Below, in pieces: positions 33,351-41,140 of a stretch of 47,698 nt of DNA (position 1 is its first letter; every line of letters begins with the position of its first letter). The notes beneath the pieces are model-generated. The model ran no database searches and was not told the DNA's origin. It worked only from the letters and a program-made list of their open reading frames with translations. Position numbers and translations under genes: made by a program. The DNA lies in the NCBI RefSeq assembly GCF_012911015.1, contig NZ_WVVV01000018.1:34664-82361 (forward strand), written 5' to 3'. The DNA comes from Chelativorans sp. ZYF759 (GTDB lineage Bacteria > Pseudomonadota > Alphaproteobacteria > Rhizobiales > Rhizobiaceae).

Positions 33351-34820
33351 ATGAACGTGACCATGAAACCAGAGACGACGACGGCGCGCATCGAGGTGGA
33401 GGCCCCGGCACTCGTACCGGCCGCACCCAAGCCGAACCTGATGAGCGTCGAGGATGCCAAGGCGATGGACGTCGCCCGCATGACCGATCTCTTCAAGTCC
33501 CACATCAACCCCGGCCAGCTTCATTTCATGAAGCTGCTCGGCTTTCACAAGGTGAAGGTCGAGAGCGCGGAGGGCATGTACTACACCGACCAGAACGGCC
33601 GTAAGATCCTCGACTTCTTCGGCGGCTTCGGGTCGCTCGCCTTCGGCCACAACCACCCGCGCATCATCGAGGCGCGCAAGCGCTTCCAGGACGAGAACCG
33701 CCACGAGATCGCCATCGCCTTCATGTCGCAATATGCCTCAGCGCTGGCCTACAATCTCGCGCAATGCTCGCCGGGCGATCTCGACATGGTGTTCCTCGGC
33801 TCGTCCGGCTCGGAAGCCATGGAAGCCGCCATCAAGGTGGCCGAGCGCGCCGCCGGCCCGAAGCGGCCCAAGGTCGTCTATGCCGAGAACTCCTTCCACG
33901 GGAAGACGAAGGGCGTGCTGTCGATCACCGACGGCCCGCTCTATCGCGGCGAATTCCGGCTCGTCGACAACACGGTGCGCGTGCCCTTCGCCGACATCGA
34001 GGCGGTGGAGAACGCCTTCCGCTCCGATCCCGAAATCGGCGTCATCGTGCTGGAGACCATCCAGGGCGGCGGCGGCATCGTGTCGGCGCCTGCCGAATAC
34101 TGGCAGAAGCTGCGCGAACTCTGCGACCGCTACGGCGTGTTGTGGGTGGCAGACGAGGTGCAGTGCGGCCTCGGGCGCACCGGCCATTTCTACGCCTTCG
34201 AGCAGTTTGGCGTCGTGCCGGACGTCACGGCGCTCGCCAAGTCGCTGGGTGGCGGCAAGGCAGCCGTCGGCGCGATGATCGCCCGCTCCTCGGTCTACAT
34301 GAAGGCCTATGGCAGCCCCAAGACGGCGATGATCCATGCCCAGGCGACCTTCGGCGGCATGGGCGAGGCCTCCATTACCGCCATCGAGGCGCTCAACGTG
34401 CTCTATGACGAGCAGCTGATGGAGAACGCGGCCGCCACCGGCGCCTATCTGATCGAGAGACTGGAGGCGCTGAAGGCCAAACATCCGTCCATCATCAAGG
34501 ATGTGCGCGGCCAGGGCTTCATGGTGGGCCTGGAATTCCAGGATTTCAGCCGCACGCTCCCGGCGGTGCTGAGGCCCATGGTCGGCATGCTCGACGACAA
34601 GCTGAAGGGTTCGCTGTCGGGCTTTGTCGGTGCCGAACTCCTGCGCGACCACGACGTGCTCGTCGCCTTCACCGAGTACAACCGCAACGTCATCCGTCTC
34701 GAGCCGCCGCTGATCTGCCGCCGCGAACATGTCGACCGCTTCGTGGAGGCACTCGACGCGGTGCTGTCGCGCGGCGTGGTGGCGATCGTGAAGGATTTCG
34801 TGAAGAGCCAGGTCCGGTAG
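33351..34820 (+). CDS. Class III (omega) PLP-dependent aminotransferase
   Basis: A 489-residue fold-type I aminotransferase of class III: phosphate-binding SSGSEA (151-156), the YAENSFHGKT segment, VLETIQGGGGIVSAP, WVADEVQCGLGRTG with the PLP aspartate D268, and the PLP-binding lysine K297 in DVTALAKSLGGG. The family transfers amino groups from omega-amines such as ornithine, putrescine or GABA, and includes glutamate-semialdehyde mutase. AGGAG lies seven bases before the ATG and only 9 bases separate it from the epimerase gene, so it is the last gene of the polyprenyl-pentose operon, an unexpected neighbour. The N-terminal 30 residues are extra and Pro/Ala-rich. Substrate unknown. Confidence 0.88.
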   Translation: MNVTMKPETTTARIEVEAPALVPAAPKPNLMSVEDAKAMDVARMTDLFKSHINPGQLHFMKLLGFHKVKVESAEGMYYTDQNGRKILDFFGGFGSLAFGHNHPRIIEARKRFQDENRHEIAIAFMSQYASALAYNLAQCSPGDLDMVFLGSSGSEAMEAAIKVAERAAGPKRPKVVYAENSFHGKTKGVLSITDGPLYRGEFRLVDNTVRVPFADIEAVENAFRSDPEIGVIVLETIQGGGGIVSAPAEYWQKLRELCDRYGVLWVADEVQCGLGRTGHFYAFEQFGVVPDVTALAKSLGGGKAAVGAMIARSSVYMKAYGSPKTAMIHAQATFGGMGEASITAIEALNVLYDEQLMENAAATGAYLIERLEALKAKHPSIIKDVRGQGFMVGLEFQDFSRTLPAVLRPMVGMLDDKLKGSLSGFVGAELLRDHDVLVAFTEYNRNVIRLEPPLICRREHVDRFVEALDAVLSRGVVAIVKDFVKSQVR

Positions 34821-34842
34821 GGTCAACCACCCACCGAAACGA

Positions 34843-34871
34843 CAAGGGCCGGGCATCGCGCCCGGCCCTTG
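34843..34871 (+). terminator. Hairpin terminator after the aminotransferase gene
   Basis: CAAGGGCCGGGC (34843-34854) and GCCCGGCCCTTG (34860-34871) form a perfect 12-base-pair stem with an ATCGC loop, 22 bases after the stop. No T-run follows (CTAAGATG). Nearly the same hairpin occurs at 35925-35951. Confidence 0.65.
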
Positions 34872-34969
34872 CTAAGATGTTGAAGCGACAGACGGTTGAA
34901 TGCCGCCAGACCATTGCTTTACCCAATCATCCTGCCGGAGGTGCTTCGATAGGACCCTCCCATGCGAAG

Positions 34970-35776
34970 CTAAGTTTCCAGCAGTTTCCTGCGCACAGTT
35001 TGCCATACGTCCCTGTTCTGAGCGGCCAGCAGCCCAGGCCGCTGATCGGAGGGATCATAGCTGGAGCCATCAAGGCGAGCGACCCACCCCCCAGCCTCCG
35101 ACAGCAGCAACGCTCCAGGGGCGTGATCCCACGGCAGCAGCCGCCAGAACATTACGAAGTTCTGCTTTCCGGTCGCAACGGCAGGATAGTCCACACCTGA
35201 GCATCTCGTGCCCGGCAGAATGGCAGAAAATCGCGACGCGTTCGCGGCCACTGTCTTTTTCAACGCGTCCGGCAGGAATCGGGTGAGGACCGCTCCCCGA
35301 GAAGATGCGACGTCTGGACATGACGATTCCGTATGCAAACGGATCCCGTCGACGAAGGCTCCGGCGCCAAGGGAAGCAACCGCGAGCCGATCGCTCACGG
35401 GTTCGAGGAGCCAGGCAGCGACAGTTTCCCCCCGGCGCAACAAGGCAACCATGACCGAAAACACAGGCGAGCCAGCAACGAAATTCGCCGTCCCGTCGAT
35501 GGGATCAACGAGCCAGACATCGCCTTCATCCAGTTCGTCCATCAGGGCGGGAGTTTCTGCGGTCGCCTCTTCCCCAACCACCCGCGACCCGGGTAGGAGC
35601 GACATCAATCGCGGTGTAATGATCTGCTCTGCTTCACGATCTGCAATGGTAACCACCTCTCCTGGAGATTTCTCCTCAATCTGTCCTGCCTGCAGCTTCT
35701 GGAATCGCGGCAGGACCACATCGGCAGCGGCGTTTCGCAAGATGGCGGAAACCTCGTCGATCAGACCGGAGTTCAT
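34970..35776 (-). CDS. Inositol monophosphatase-family phosphatase
   Basis: A 268-residue member of the lithium-sensitive, magnesium-dependent phosphatase family: VVGEEA (E69, E70), the metal-binding WLVDPIDGTANF (D91, D94) and WDHAPGALLLSEAGGWVARLDG near 205-225. Substrates of the family include inositol phosphate, 3'-phosphoadenosine phosphate and histidinol phosphate; which applies here is not clear. I chose the ATG at 35776 (GAGG five bases upstream) over a GTG at 35782. Two sampled 60-base lines from this stretch are about 52% G+C against about 65% in the aminotransferase gene. The gene opposes its neighbour operon and lies between two near-copies of one terminator, which suggests later insertion. 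Confidence 0.88.
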   Translation of the reverse strand: MNSGLIDEVSAILRNAAADVVLPRFQKLQAGQIEEKSPGEVVTIADREAEQIITPRLMSLLPGSRVVGEEATAETPALMDELDEGDVWLVDPIDGTANFVAGSPVFSVMVALLRRGETVAAWLLEPVSDRLAVASLGAGAFVDGIRLHTESSCPDVASSRGAVLTRFLPDALKKTVAANASRFSAILPGTRCSGVDYPAVATGKQNFVMFWRLLPWDHAPGALLLSEAGGWVARLDGSSYDPSDQRPGLLAAQNRDVWQTVRRKLLET

Positions 35777-35821
35777 AGCCACCTCAATGCTTCCAACCTC
35801 ACGCGAGCAGGATTGCTTGCA

Positions 35822-35838
35822 AGACGCGGTATGCGTCT
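35822..35838. promoter_or_regulatory. Inverted repeat upstream of the phosphatase gene
   Basis: AGACGC (35822-35827) and GCGTCT (35833-35838) are reverse complements with a 5-base spacer, about 45 bases upstream of the leftward phosphatase start. A possible operator; no other support. The rest of 35783-35924 shows no clear promoter hexamers. Confidence 0.25.
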
Positions 35839-35924
35839 AACTTCTGCGGCAAGAGAAACCCCATCAGCCATTGCGAGTTAAGAGGTTGGGCCGCGATCTC
35901 AATCAAAATGGGACATTCTGGTTG

Positions 35925-35951
35925 AAGGCCGGGCATCGCCCCGGCCTTTTT
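35925..35951 (+). terminator. Rho-independent terminator, plus-strand orientation
   Basis: AAGGCCGGG (35925-35933) pairs with CCCGGCCTT (35940-35948) around CATCGC, and five T (35947-35951) follow on the plus strand. No plus-strand gene lies between here and the aminotransferase stop 1.1 kb upstream, so the element looks like a displaced second copy of that operon's terminator. Confidence 0.7.
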
Positions 35952-35971
35952 CATGCGCGCTTGGCGGCGCG

Positions 35972-37702
35972 TCAGTCGAGGCGGTCGGCGAGCCGGGGAT
36001 GCACGAGAGCGTCGAAGCAGGGGGTGAGCTCGATCAGCCGGTGATCGGCCAGGCTTTCGCCGTAGATCTCGAAGAGATGCGCGTTGGCCGTCGTCAGCGG
36101 GCAGGTCGGCATCAGGGCGATGTCGACGTCGCGCACGGCGGCAAGGGCTTCCTCGTCCGGCGGCGGCACGGTGCGGCTCGGATCGGCGCCGATCGAGATG
36201 CGGCGTGGCGCGGAGCGGTCCATGAGCCAGGGAAACGGATTGACGAAGTTCACGTTCATCATCGTCTCGAAACGAAGCCCCGTGTTCGCCTCCAGTTCCT
36301 CAAGCGCGATCACCGCATCGCCGATGGCGCGCATGTGGATGATCTGGAAATCGAAATCCTGGTAGAGCATGGGCGAGGGCAGGTGCCCGCTTTCCACGAT
36401 CCGCGCCGCGTAGTCCTTTTCCTCCGCATAGACCACCATCATGGTGTCGGCGCGGTCGGCAATCTCGGGTCGCATGTTGACGGTGCCGAGCGTCTTCAGA
36501 CGGTCGTGCTGAAGGGTGACGTTCTTGAGCGCGCCGGCATAGGCACGCGCGGCGCGCTCGGTCGTGTTGACCAGGAGCGGCAGGAAGCAGGCCGCTGCCA
36601 GCGCCGCAATCGCCAGCGCGCGGGCCGGCGCATGCAGCATGGCCGGCAGCTTCATCAGGATGACCAGAAGCACCGGCCAGACCATGATCATCGCCTGGCT
36701 GCCCGTGTTCTGCGCCTCGAAGAAGATGCCGGCGAAGACCACCACGGCAAGCCACAGCGCCGGCCGGTCGAGAATGGCCTGCATCCCCGCCAGCCGTGAC
36801 GTGCTCTGGCGCCAGAGTTTCGCGAGCTTGGGTCTTTCCTGCCACAGAAGCAGCAGGACCAGCGCGCCCGCCGGCGCCACCACGCCGAAGGTCAGCGAGA
36901 CGGCCTGCACCATGCGCGGCGCGAGCGCATCGGTGTTGTCGGCCACGAGGGCATAGATGTCGCGCACATAGGCCGAGACCATGCCTGTCGTCAGTTCGAG
37001 AAGGCCGAGGGTGGCAAGGAAGGCGGCGGCCGCCGCCGCTGCCTGGCGAAATGTCAGCCGCGCGGCCGCGAAGGCATAGAGGCAGATCAGGCCGCCGGAG
37101 ATGAAGCCGGTGATCTTGATCGTGAACAGCGCCAGCATGCAGGCGGTCACCAGCGTGACCAGGATGGCGCGGCCCTTCACGAACAGGAGCCCCGCCACAA
37201 GCAGATAGAGCACCTGCGTGACCTGCCGGTTGTAGATGCCGAAGCCGTCCGAGCCCGGATAGGGATAGAATTCGCGGTTGTTGAAGGGCAGAAGCGCAAA
37301 GACCAGAAATGGAATGAGCAGCGCGAAGGCGATGCCGCGCGAACGCTGCCCCACATCGGCCAGCACCAGCGCCATCAGCGGCGCGGTGACGGCAAGCAGG
37401 CTCCATTGCGACAGGAGCAGCGGCTGCGCGTCGGGAAAGAGCGCAATGCCCCAGGCGAAGAGATAGTATCCGAGCGGTCCGACCGGCGCGAAGAAGTCGA
37501 CCGCCGGCATCTGCCCGTCGAAGATGCGGTTGGCGGCGTCGAAATAGATGAAGAGATCCCAGTACATGGGGCCGATCGGCACGGTCATGGGGATCAGGAG
37601 CAGAAGCGCGGCCGCCAGGACCGCCAGCGCCAGGAGCGCGATGGGACCGAAGGAAAGACCGGAGGCGCGGCCCCTGCGATGTGAGTCCGAAGCGATGGTC
37701 AT
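35972..37702 (-). CDS. Putative GT-C-type membrane glycosyltransferase
   Basis: A 576-residue protein with a short basic N-terminus, about ten hydrophobic helices (first at 20-40, last near 385) and a soluble C-terminal part of about 180 residues. The first outer loop, MYWDLFIYFDAANRIFDGQ followed by a DFFAPVGPLGYY stretch, has paired acidic residues as in GT-C glycosyltransferases, which use polyprenyl-phosphate sugars on the outer membrane face. I do not recognise a specific family. Its location 1.2 kb from the polyprenylphosphoryl-pentose operon makes it the best candidate for the transferase that uses the lipid-linked pentose (inference). AGGAA lies a few bases before the ATG at 37702. 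Confidence 0.65.
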   Translation of the reverse strand: MTIASDSHRRGRASGLSFGPIALLALAVLAAALLLLIPMTVPIGPMYWDLFIYFDAANRIFDGQMPAVDFFAPVGPLGYYLFAWGIALFPDAQPLLLSQWSLLAVTAPLMALVLADVGQRSRGIAFALLIPFLVFALLPFNNREFYPYPGSDGFGIYNRQVTQVLYLLVAGLLFVKGRAILVTLVTACMLALFTIKITGFISGGLICLYAFAAARLTFRQAAAAAAAFLATLGLLELTTGMVSAYVRDIYALVADNTDALAPRMVQAVSLTFGVVAPAGALVLLLLWQERPKLAKLWRQSTSRLAGMQAILDRPALWLAVVVFAGIFFEAQNTGSQAMIMVWPVLLVILMKLPAMLHAPARALAIAALAAACFLPLLVNTTERAARAYAGALKNVTLQHDRLKTLGTVNMRPEIADRADTMMVVYAEEKDYAARIVESGHLPSPMLYQDFDFQIIHMRAIGDAVIALEELEANTGLRFETMMNVNFVNPFPWLMDRSAPRRISIGADPSRTVPPPDEEALAAVRDVDIALMPTCPLTTANAHLFEIYGESLADHRLIELTPCFDALVHPRLADRLD

Positions 37703-37779
37703 CCCGGGTTCCTGCGCGGCAAAGTTGAGAAGGCTGGATCAATTCTAGCTTGAGCGGGTTAACAAGCGGCTTCCTCCTC

Positions 37780-37796
37780 CGGCGCCGAAAGCGCCG
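37780..37796. other. Hairpin in the potF upstream region
   Basis: CGGCGC (37780-37785) and GCGCCG (37791-37796) are complementary around CGAAA in the 185-base gap between the divergent GT-C and potF-type genes, about 90 bases before the potF start. It may be a leader hairpin or an operator. TTGAGA near 37726 is a possible -35, without a clear -10. Confidence 0.3.
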
Positions 37797-37887
37797 CAAT
37801 CGGCAATCGACTATTCCCAATTGCAAACTAGATGATACGATTTGGAAAGGCCGCATGAACGGCAGAACCAACAGAGAGGTGAATCGC

Positions 37888-38973
37888 ATGAAAGCACGGA
37901 TCGGACTGACGGCACTCGCGCTGGTGATGTCTGGCCCGGCCTTCTCCCAGGAGGTCGTCAACGTTTTCAACTGGTCGGACTACATCGCCGCCGACACGAT
38001 CGAGAAGTTCCAGGAAGAGACCGGCATCCGGGTCGTCTATGACGTCTACGATTCCAACGACGTGCTGGAAGCGCGCCTGCTGGCCGGTTCGTCCGGCTAC
38101 GACGTGGTGGTTCCGACCTCGAGCTATCTGGCGCGCCAGATCCCGGCCGGCGCCTACCAGCCGCTCGACATGTCCAAGCTGCCCAATGCCGCCGGCCTCG
38201 ACGAGAAACTGATGGAAGCCGTCGCCGCGCATGACCCCGGCAACGAGCATGCCGTGATCTACATGTGGGGCACCAACGGCATCGGCTACAATGTCGAGAT
38301 GGTCGCCGAACGCCTGGGCGACGATGCGCCGACTGACAGCTGGTCGCTGGTCTTCGATCCCGAATATGCCAGCCAGCTTGCAGATTGCGGCATCAGCTTC
38401 CTCGATTCCTCCTCCGACATGTTTCCGGTCGCCTTGCAGTATCTCGGTCTCGACCCGCATTCGACCGACGAGGCCGACCTGGAGCGCGCCGCCGAATTGA
38501 TGGAATCGGTGCGCCCGCATGTGCGCTACTTCCATTCCTCGCAGTACATTTCCGATCTCGCCAATGGCGAGACCTGCGTGGCCATCGGCTGGTCGGGCGA
38601 CGTGCTGATCGCCATGGACCGTGCGGAAGAAGCCGGGCAGGGCGTCGAGCTCGCCTACACGATCCCCAAGGAAGGCACGATCGAGTGGTTCGACATGATG
38701 GCGATCCCCGCCGACGCGCCGAATGCCGACAACGCGCACGCCTTCATCAACTTCATCCTGCAGCCCGAGATCGTGGCCGACATCACCAACTACGTGTTCT
38801 ACCCGAACGCCATCCCCGCCTCGCTTGAATATGTCGACCCGGAGATCTCCGAGGACGAGTCGATCTATCCCCCGGACGAGGTGATGGCCAACCTCTTCCC
38901 CTCGCCGGTCTATGATGCACGCACCGATCGCGTGCTGACCCGGCTCTGGACCCGCGTGCGCACGGGCCAGTAA
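37888..38973 (+). CDS. potF: Polyamine ABC transporter substrate-binding protein
   Basis: A 361-residue periplasmic receptor. The ATG at 37888 has GAGAGG about nine bases upstream and yields a clean Sec leader (MKARIGLTALALVMSGPAFSQE). The mature start VVNVFNWSDYIAADTIEKFQEETGI is the PotD/PotF signature, and SGYDVVVPTSSYLARQI, YMWGTNGIGYN and CVAIGWSGDVLIAM complete the polyamine-binding pocket region. PotF binds putrescine in enterobacteria; spermidine or another diamine is possible here. It leads a four-gene F-G-H-I transporter operon. A strong hairpin with a UUCG loop follows its stop. Confidence 0.92.
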   Translation: MKARIGLTALALVMSGPAFSQEVVNVFNWSDYIAADTIEKFQEETGIRVVYDVYDSNDVLEARLLAGSSGYDVVVPTSSYLARQIPAGAYQPLDMSKLPNAAGLDEKLMEAVAAHDPGNEHAVIYMWGTNGIGYNVEMVAERLGDDAPTDSWSLVFDPEYASQLADCGISFLDSSSDMFPVALQYLGLDPHSTDEADLERAAELMESVRPHVRYFHSSQYISDLANGETCVAIGWSGDVLIAMDRAEEAGQGVELAYTIPKEGTIEWFDMMAIPADAPNADNAHAFINFILQPEIVADITNYVFYPNAIPASLEYVDPEISEDESIYPPDEVMANLFPSPVYDARTDRVLTRLWTRVRTGQ

Positions 38974-38981
38974 GATCGTTG

Positions 38982-39007
38982 GCGGACGGGCGTTCGCGCC
39001 CGTCCGC
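38982..39007 (+). terminator. UUCG-loop hairpin between potF and potG
   Basis: GCGGACGGGCG (38982-38992) pairs perfectly with CGCCCGTCCGC (38997-39007) around a TTCG tetraloop, 8 bases after the potF stop and 35 bases before the next start. No T-tract. Likely a receptor-mRNA 3' stabiliser or partial terminator. Confidence 0.65.
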
Positions 39008-39042
39008 GCTTCTCCCCCGCATTCGCCGATCCGGAGTTCGGC

Positions 39043-40182
39043 ATGATCCAGAACGCCCACGCCGCTTCGTCCCGACCCTGGGTGGCCGAAACCGAGCCGC
39101 CCTTCCTGCGCATCCAGAAGGTCACCAAGAAATTCGGCGATTTCACCGCCGTCGATGAAGTCAGCCTCGACATCTATCGCGGCGAGCTGTTCTGCCTGCT
39201 CGGCGGCTCCGGCTGCGGCAAGTCCACGCTGCTGCGCATGCTGGCCGGTTTCGAGGCGCCAAGCGAGGGACGCATCGAGATCGACGGCCAGGACATGGCC
39301 GGCATCCCGCCCTATGAGCGGCCGACCAACATGATGTTCCAATCCTACGCGCTGTTCCCGCACATGACGGTGGAGCGCAACATCGCCTACGGCCTGTTGC
39401 GCGAGGGCGTGAAGCGCGACGAGGCGATGAGCCGCGTCGCCGACATTCTCAAGCTCGTGCAGATGACGCAGTTCGCGCGGCGCAAGCCGCACCAGCTTTC
39501 GGGCGGCCAGCGCCAGCGCGTCGCGCTCGCCCGCGCGCTGGTCAAGCGGCCGAAAGTGCTGCTGCTGGACGAGCCGCTCGGCGCGCTGGACAAGAAGCTG
39601 CGCGAGGAAACCCAGTTCGAGCTTCTGAAGATCCAGGAAACGCTCGGCATCACCTTCATTGTGGTCACCCACGACCAGGAGGAGGCGATGACCTTGTCGA
39701 CACGCATCGGCGTGATGGACGAGGGCCAGATCGTCCAGGTCGGCGAGCCGGCCGAAATCTACGAGCACCCCTCGTCGCGCTTCGTCGCCGACTTCGTGGG
39801 GTCGGTGAATCTCTTCGAAGGCCGTATCAGCGTCGACGAAAAGGACAGGCTGGAAATCGACAGCGCGGAGATGGGCGGCACCATCCATGTCGGCCACAGC
39901 ACGAGCTGCACGCTGGACCAGAAGGTCTGGTATGCGCTTCGCCCCGAGAAGGTGCGGCTCGATCGCGAGGAGCCCGTGGGCGAGGCCAACCGGGCGCGCG
40001 GCATGGTGGAGGAGGTGCTCTATCTGGGCGGCCAGTCGATCTACAAGATCAAGCTGGACAGCGGCAAGTCGGTGAAGGCGACCAAGCCCAATCTCCTGCG
40101 CCACGAGGACGACGCGATCAGCTGGGACGAGCCGGCCTGGATATCGTGGGGCGACACGGCAGGCGTGGTGCTGACGCGATGA
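39043..40182 (+). CDS. potG: Polyamine ABC transporter ATP-binding protein
   Basis: A 379-residue ABC ATPase: Walker A GGSGCGKST (about 57-65), Q-loop MFQSYALFPHMTV, signature LSGGQRQRVALARAL, Walker B VLLLDEPLGALD and switch histidine VVTHDQEEAM, then a C-terminal TOBE regulatory domain (about 290-379). Energises polyamine import with the two permeases that follow. The order after potF and before two permeases supports the PotG assignment; PotA is the paralogous name in spermidine systems. Confidence 0.93.
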   Translation: MIQNAHAASSRPWVAETEPPFLRIQKVTKKFGDFTAVDEVSLDIYRGELFCLLGGSGCGKSTLLRMLAGFEAPSEGRIEIDGQDMAGIPPYERPTNMMFQSYALFPHMTVERNIAYGLLREGVKRDEAMSRVADILKLVQMTQFARRKPHQLSGGQRQRVALARALVKRPKVLLLDEPLGALDKKLREETQFELLKIQETLGITFIVVTHDQEEAMTLSTRIGVMDEGQIVQVGEPAEIYEHPSSRFVADFVGSVNLFEGRISVDEKDRLEIDSAEMGGTIHVGHSTSCTLDQKVWYALRPEKVRLDREEPVGEANRARGMVEEVLYLGGQSIYKIKLDSGKSVKATKPNLLRHEDDAISWDEPAWISWGDTAGVVLTR

Positions 40183-40198
40183 GGTCGGGGACAGACCA

Positions 40199-41140
40199 TT
40201 GGCGACCCTGATCGAACGCGTTCCCCCAATGCGCTGGACCGCGGGCCTTTTGCGGCGTCTGGGTCTCCATGGGCGCGGACTCGTGATCGCCGTGCCGTTT
40301 CTCTGGCTCCTGGTCTTCTTCCTGGTGCCGTTCCTGGTGGTGGGCAAAATCTCGGTTTCCGAGGCTTTGATCGCCCGCCCGCCTTACGCTCCGCTCCTGG
40401 AGTGGGATGGCTGGCGCCTCAACATCATCGTGAACATCGAGAATTTCCGCTATCTGTGGACCGACAGCCTCTACATCAACGCCTATTTCTTCTCCATCCA
40501 GGTCGCCTTCGTCTCGGCCGTCATCGCGTTGCTGATCGGCTATCCGATGGCCTATTTCATCGCCCGCAGCCCGGAGCCGCGCCGCACCTTTCTCCTGATG
40601 ATGGTGATCCTGCCCTTCTGGACGAGCTTCCTGCTGCGCGTCTATGCCTGGCAGGGTTTCCTGCGCTCGAACGGGGTGATCAACAACACGCTGATCTCGA
40701 TGGGCATCATCGACACGCCGATCCAGATGCTGCAGACCAATTTCGCGGTCTATCTGGGCATCGTCTACACCTACCTGCCCTTCATGATCCTGCCGCTCTA
40801 CGCCAATCTGGTGAAGCTTGAGGAAAGCCTGCTCGAGGCCTCGGCCGATCTCGGCGGCCGGCCGATGGCGACCTTCTTCTACGTCACGCTGCCGCTGTCG
40901 CTGCCGGGCATCATCGGCGGCTTCATGCTGGTCTTCATTCCCGCGATCGGCGAGTTCGTCATTCCCGAGCTGCTGGGCGGTCCCGATACGCTGATGATCG
41001 GCCGCGTCTTGTGGAACGAGTTCTTCTCCAACCGCGACTGGCCGGTTGCCTCGGCCGTGGCGATTGCCATGCTGGTGGCGGTGGTGGTGCCGATCATGAT
41101 CCTGCGCTCCCTCCAGGCACGTCTGACGGAGGAGAAATGA
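40199..41140 (+). CDS. potH: Polyamine ABC transporter permease
   Basis: A 313-residue inner-membrane permease with six helices and the binding-protein-dependent EAA-type loop EASADLGGRPMATFFYVTLPLSLPGI near residue 220, preceded by RRTFLLMMVILPFWTSFLLRVYAW. The start is a TTG at 40199 with GGGGA about eight bases upstream; an ATG at 40229 is also in frame but lacks a ribosome site. Its stop overlaps the next start as ATGA. Confidence 0.92.
   Translation: MATLIERVPPMRWTAGLLRRLGLHGRGLVIAVPFLWLLVFFLVPFLVVGKISVSEALIARPPYAPLLEWDGWRLNIIVNIENFRYLWTDSLYINAYFFSIQVAFVSAVIALLIGYPMAYFIARSPEPRRTFLLMMVILPFWTSFLLRVYAWQGFLRSNGVINNTLISMGIIDTPIQMLQTNFAVYLGIVYTYLPFMILPLYANLVKLEESLLEASADLGGRPMATFFYVTLPLSLPGIIGGFMLVFIPAIGEFVIPELLGGPDTLMIGRVLWNEFFSNRDWPVASAVAIAMLVAVVVPIMILRSLQARLTEEK

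Larger units (their letters stand above)
34847..35939. repeat. Direct repeat flanking the phosphatase gene
   Basis: The 13-base sequence GGCCGGGCATCGC is present at 34847-34859 and 35927-35939, exactly 1080 bases apart, each time as one arm plus loop of a terminator hairpin. Between them lies one gene in lower-GC DNA. Confidence 0.6.

Noticed and set aside
35208-35840. A 210-codon plus-strand frame opposite the phosphatase gene
   Set aside because: The minus-strand frame has every inositol-monophosphatase motif; the plus frame has none.
34843-35951. Insertion sequence or transposon carrying the phosphatase gene
   Set aside because: No transposase, terminal inverted repeats or target duplication apart from the shared terminator core.
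37828-40347. An 839-codon open frame on the minus strand across the potF and potG genes
   Set aside because: It is antisense to two genes with clear motifs and ribosome sites; its composition (His, Arg, Gly, Asp rich) is that of a shadow frame in GC-rich DNA.
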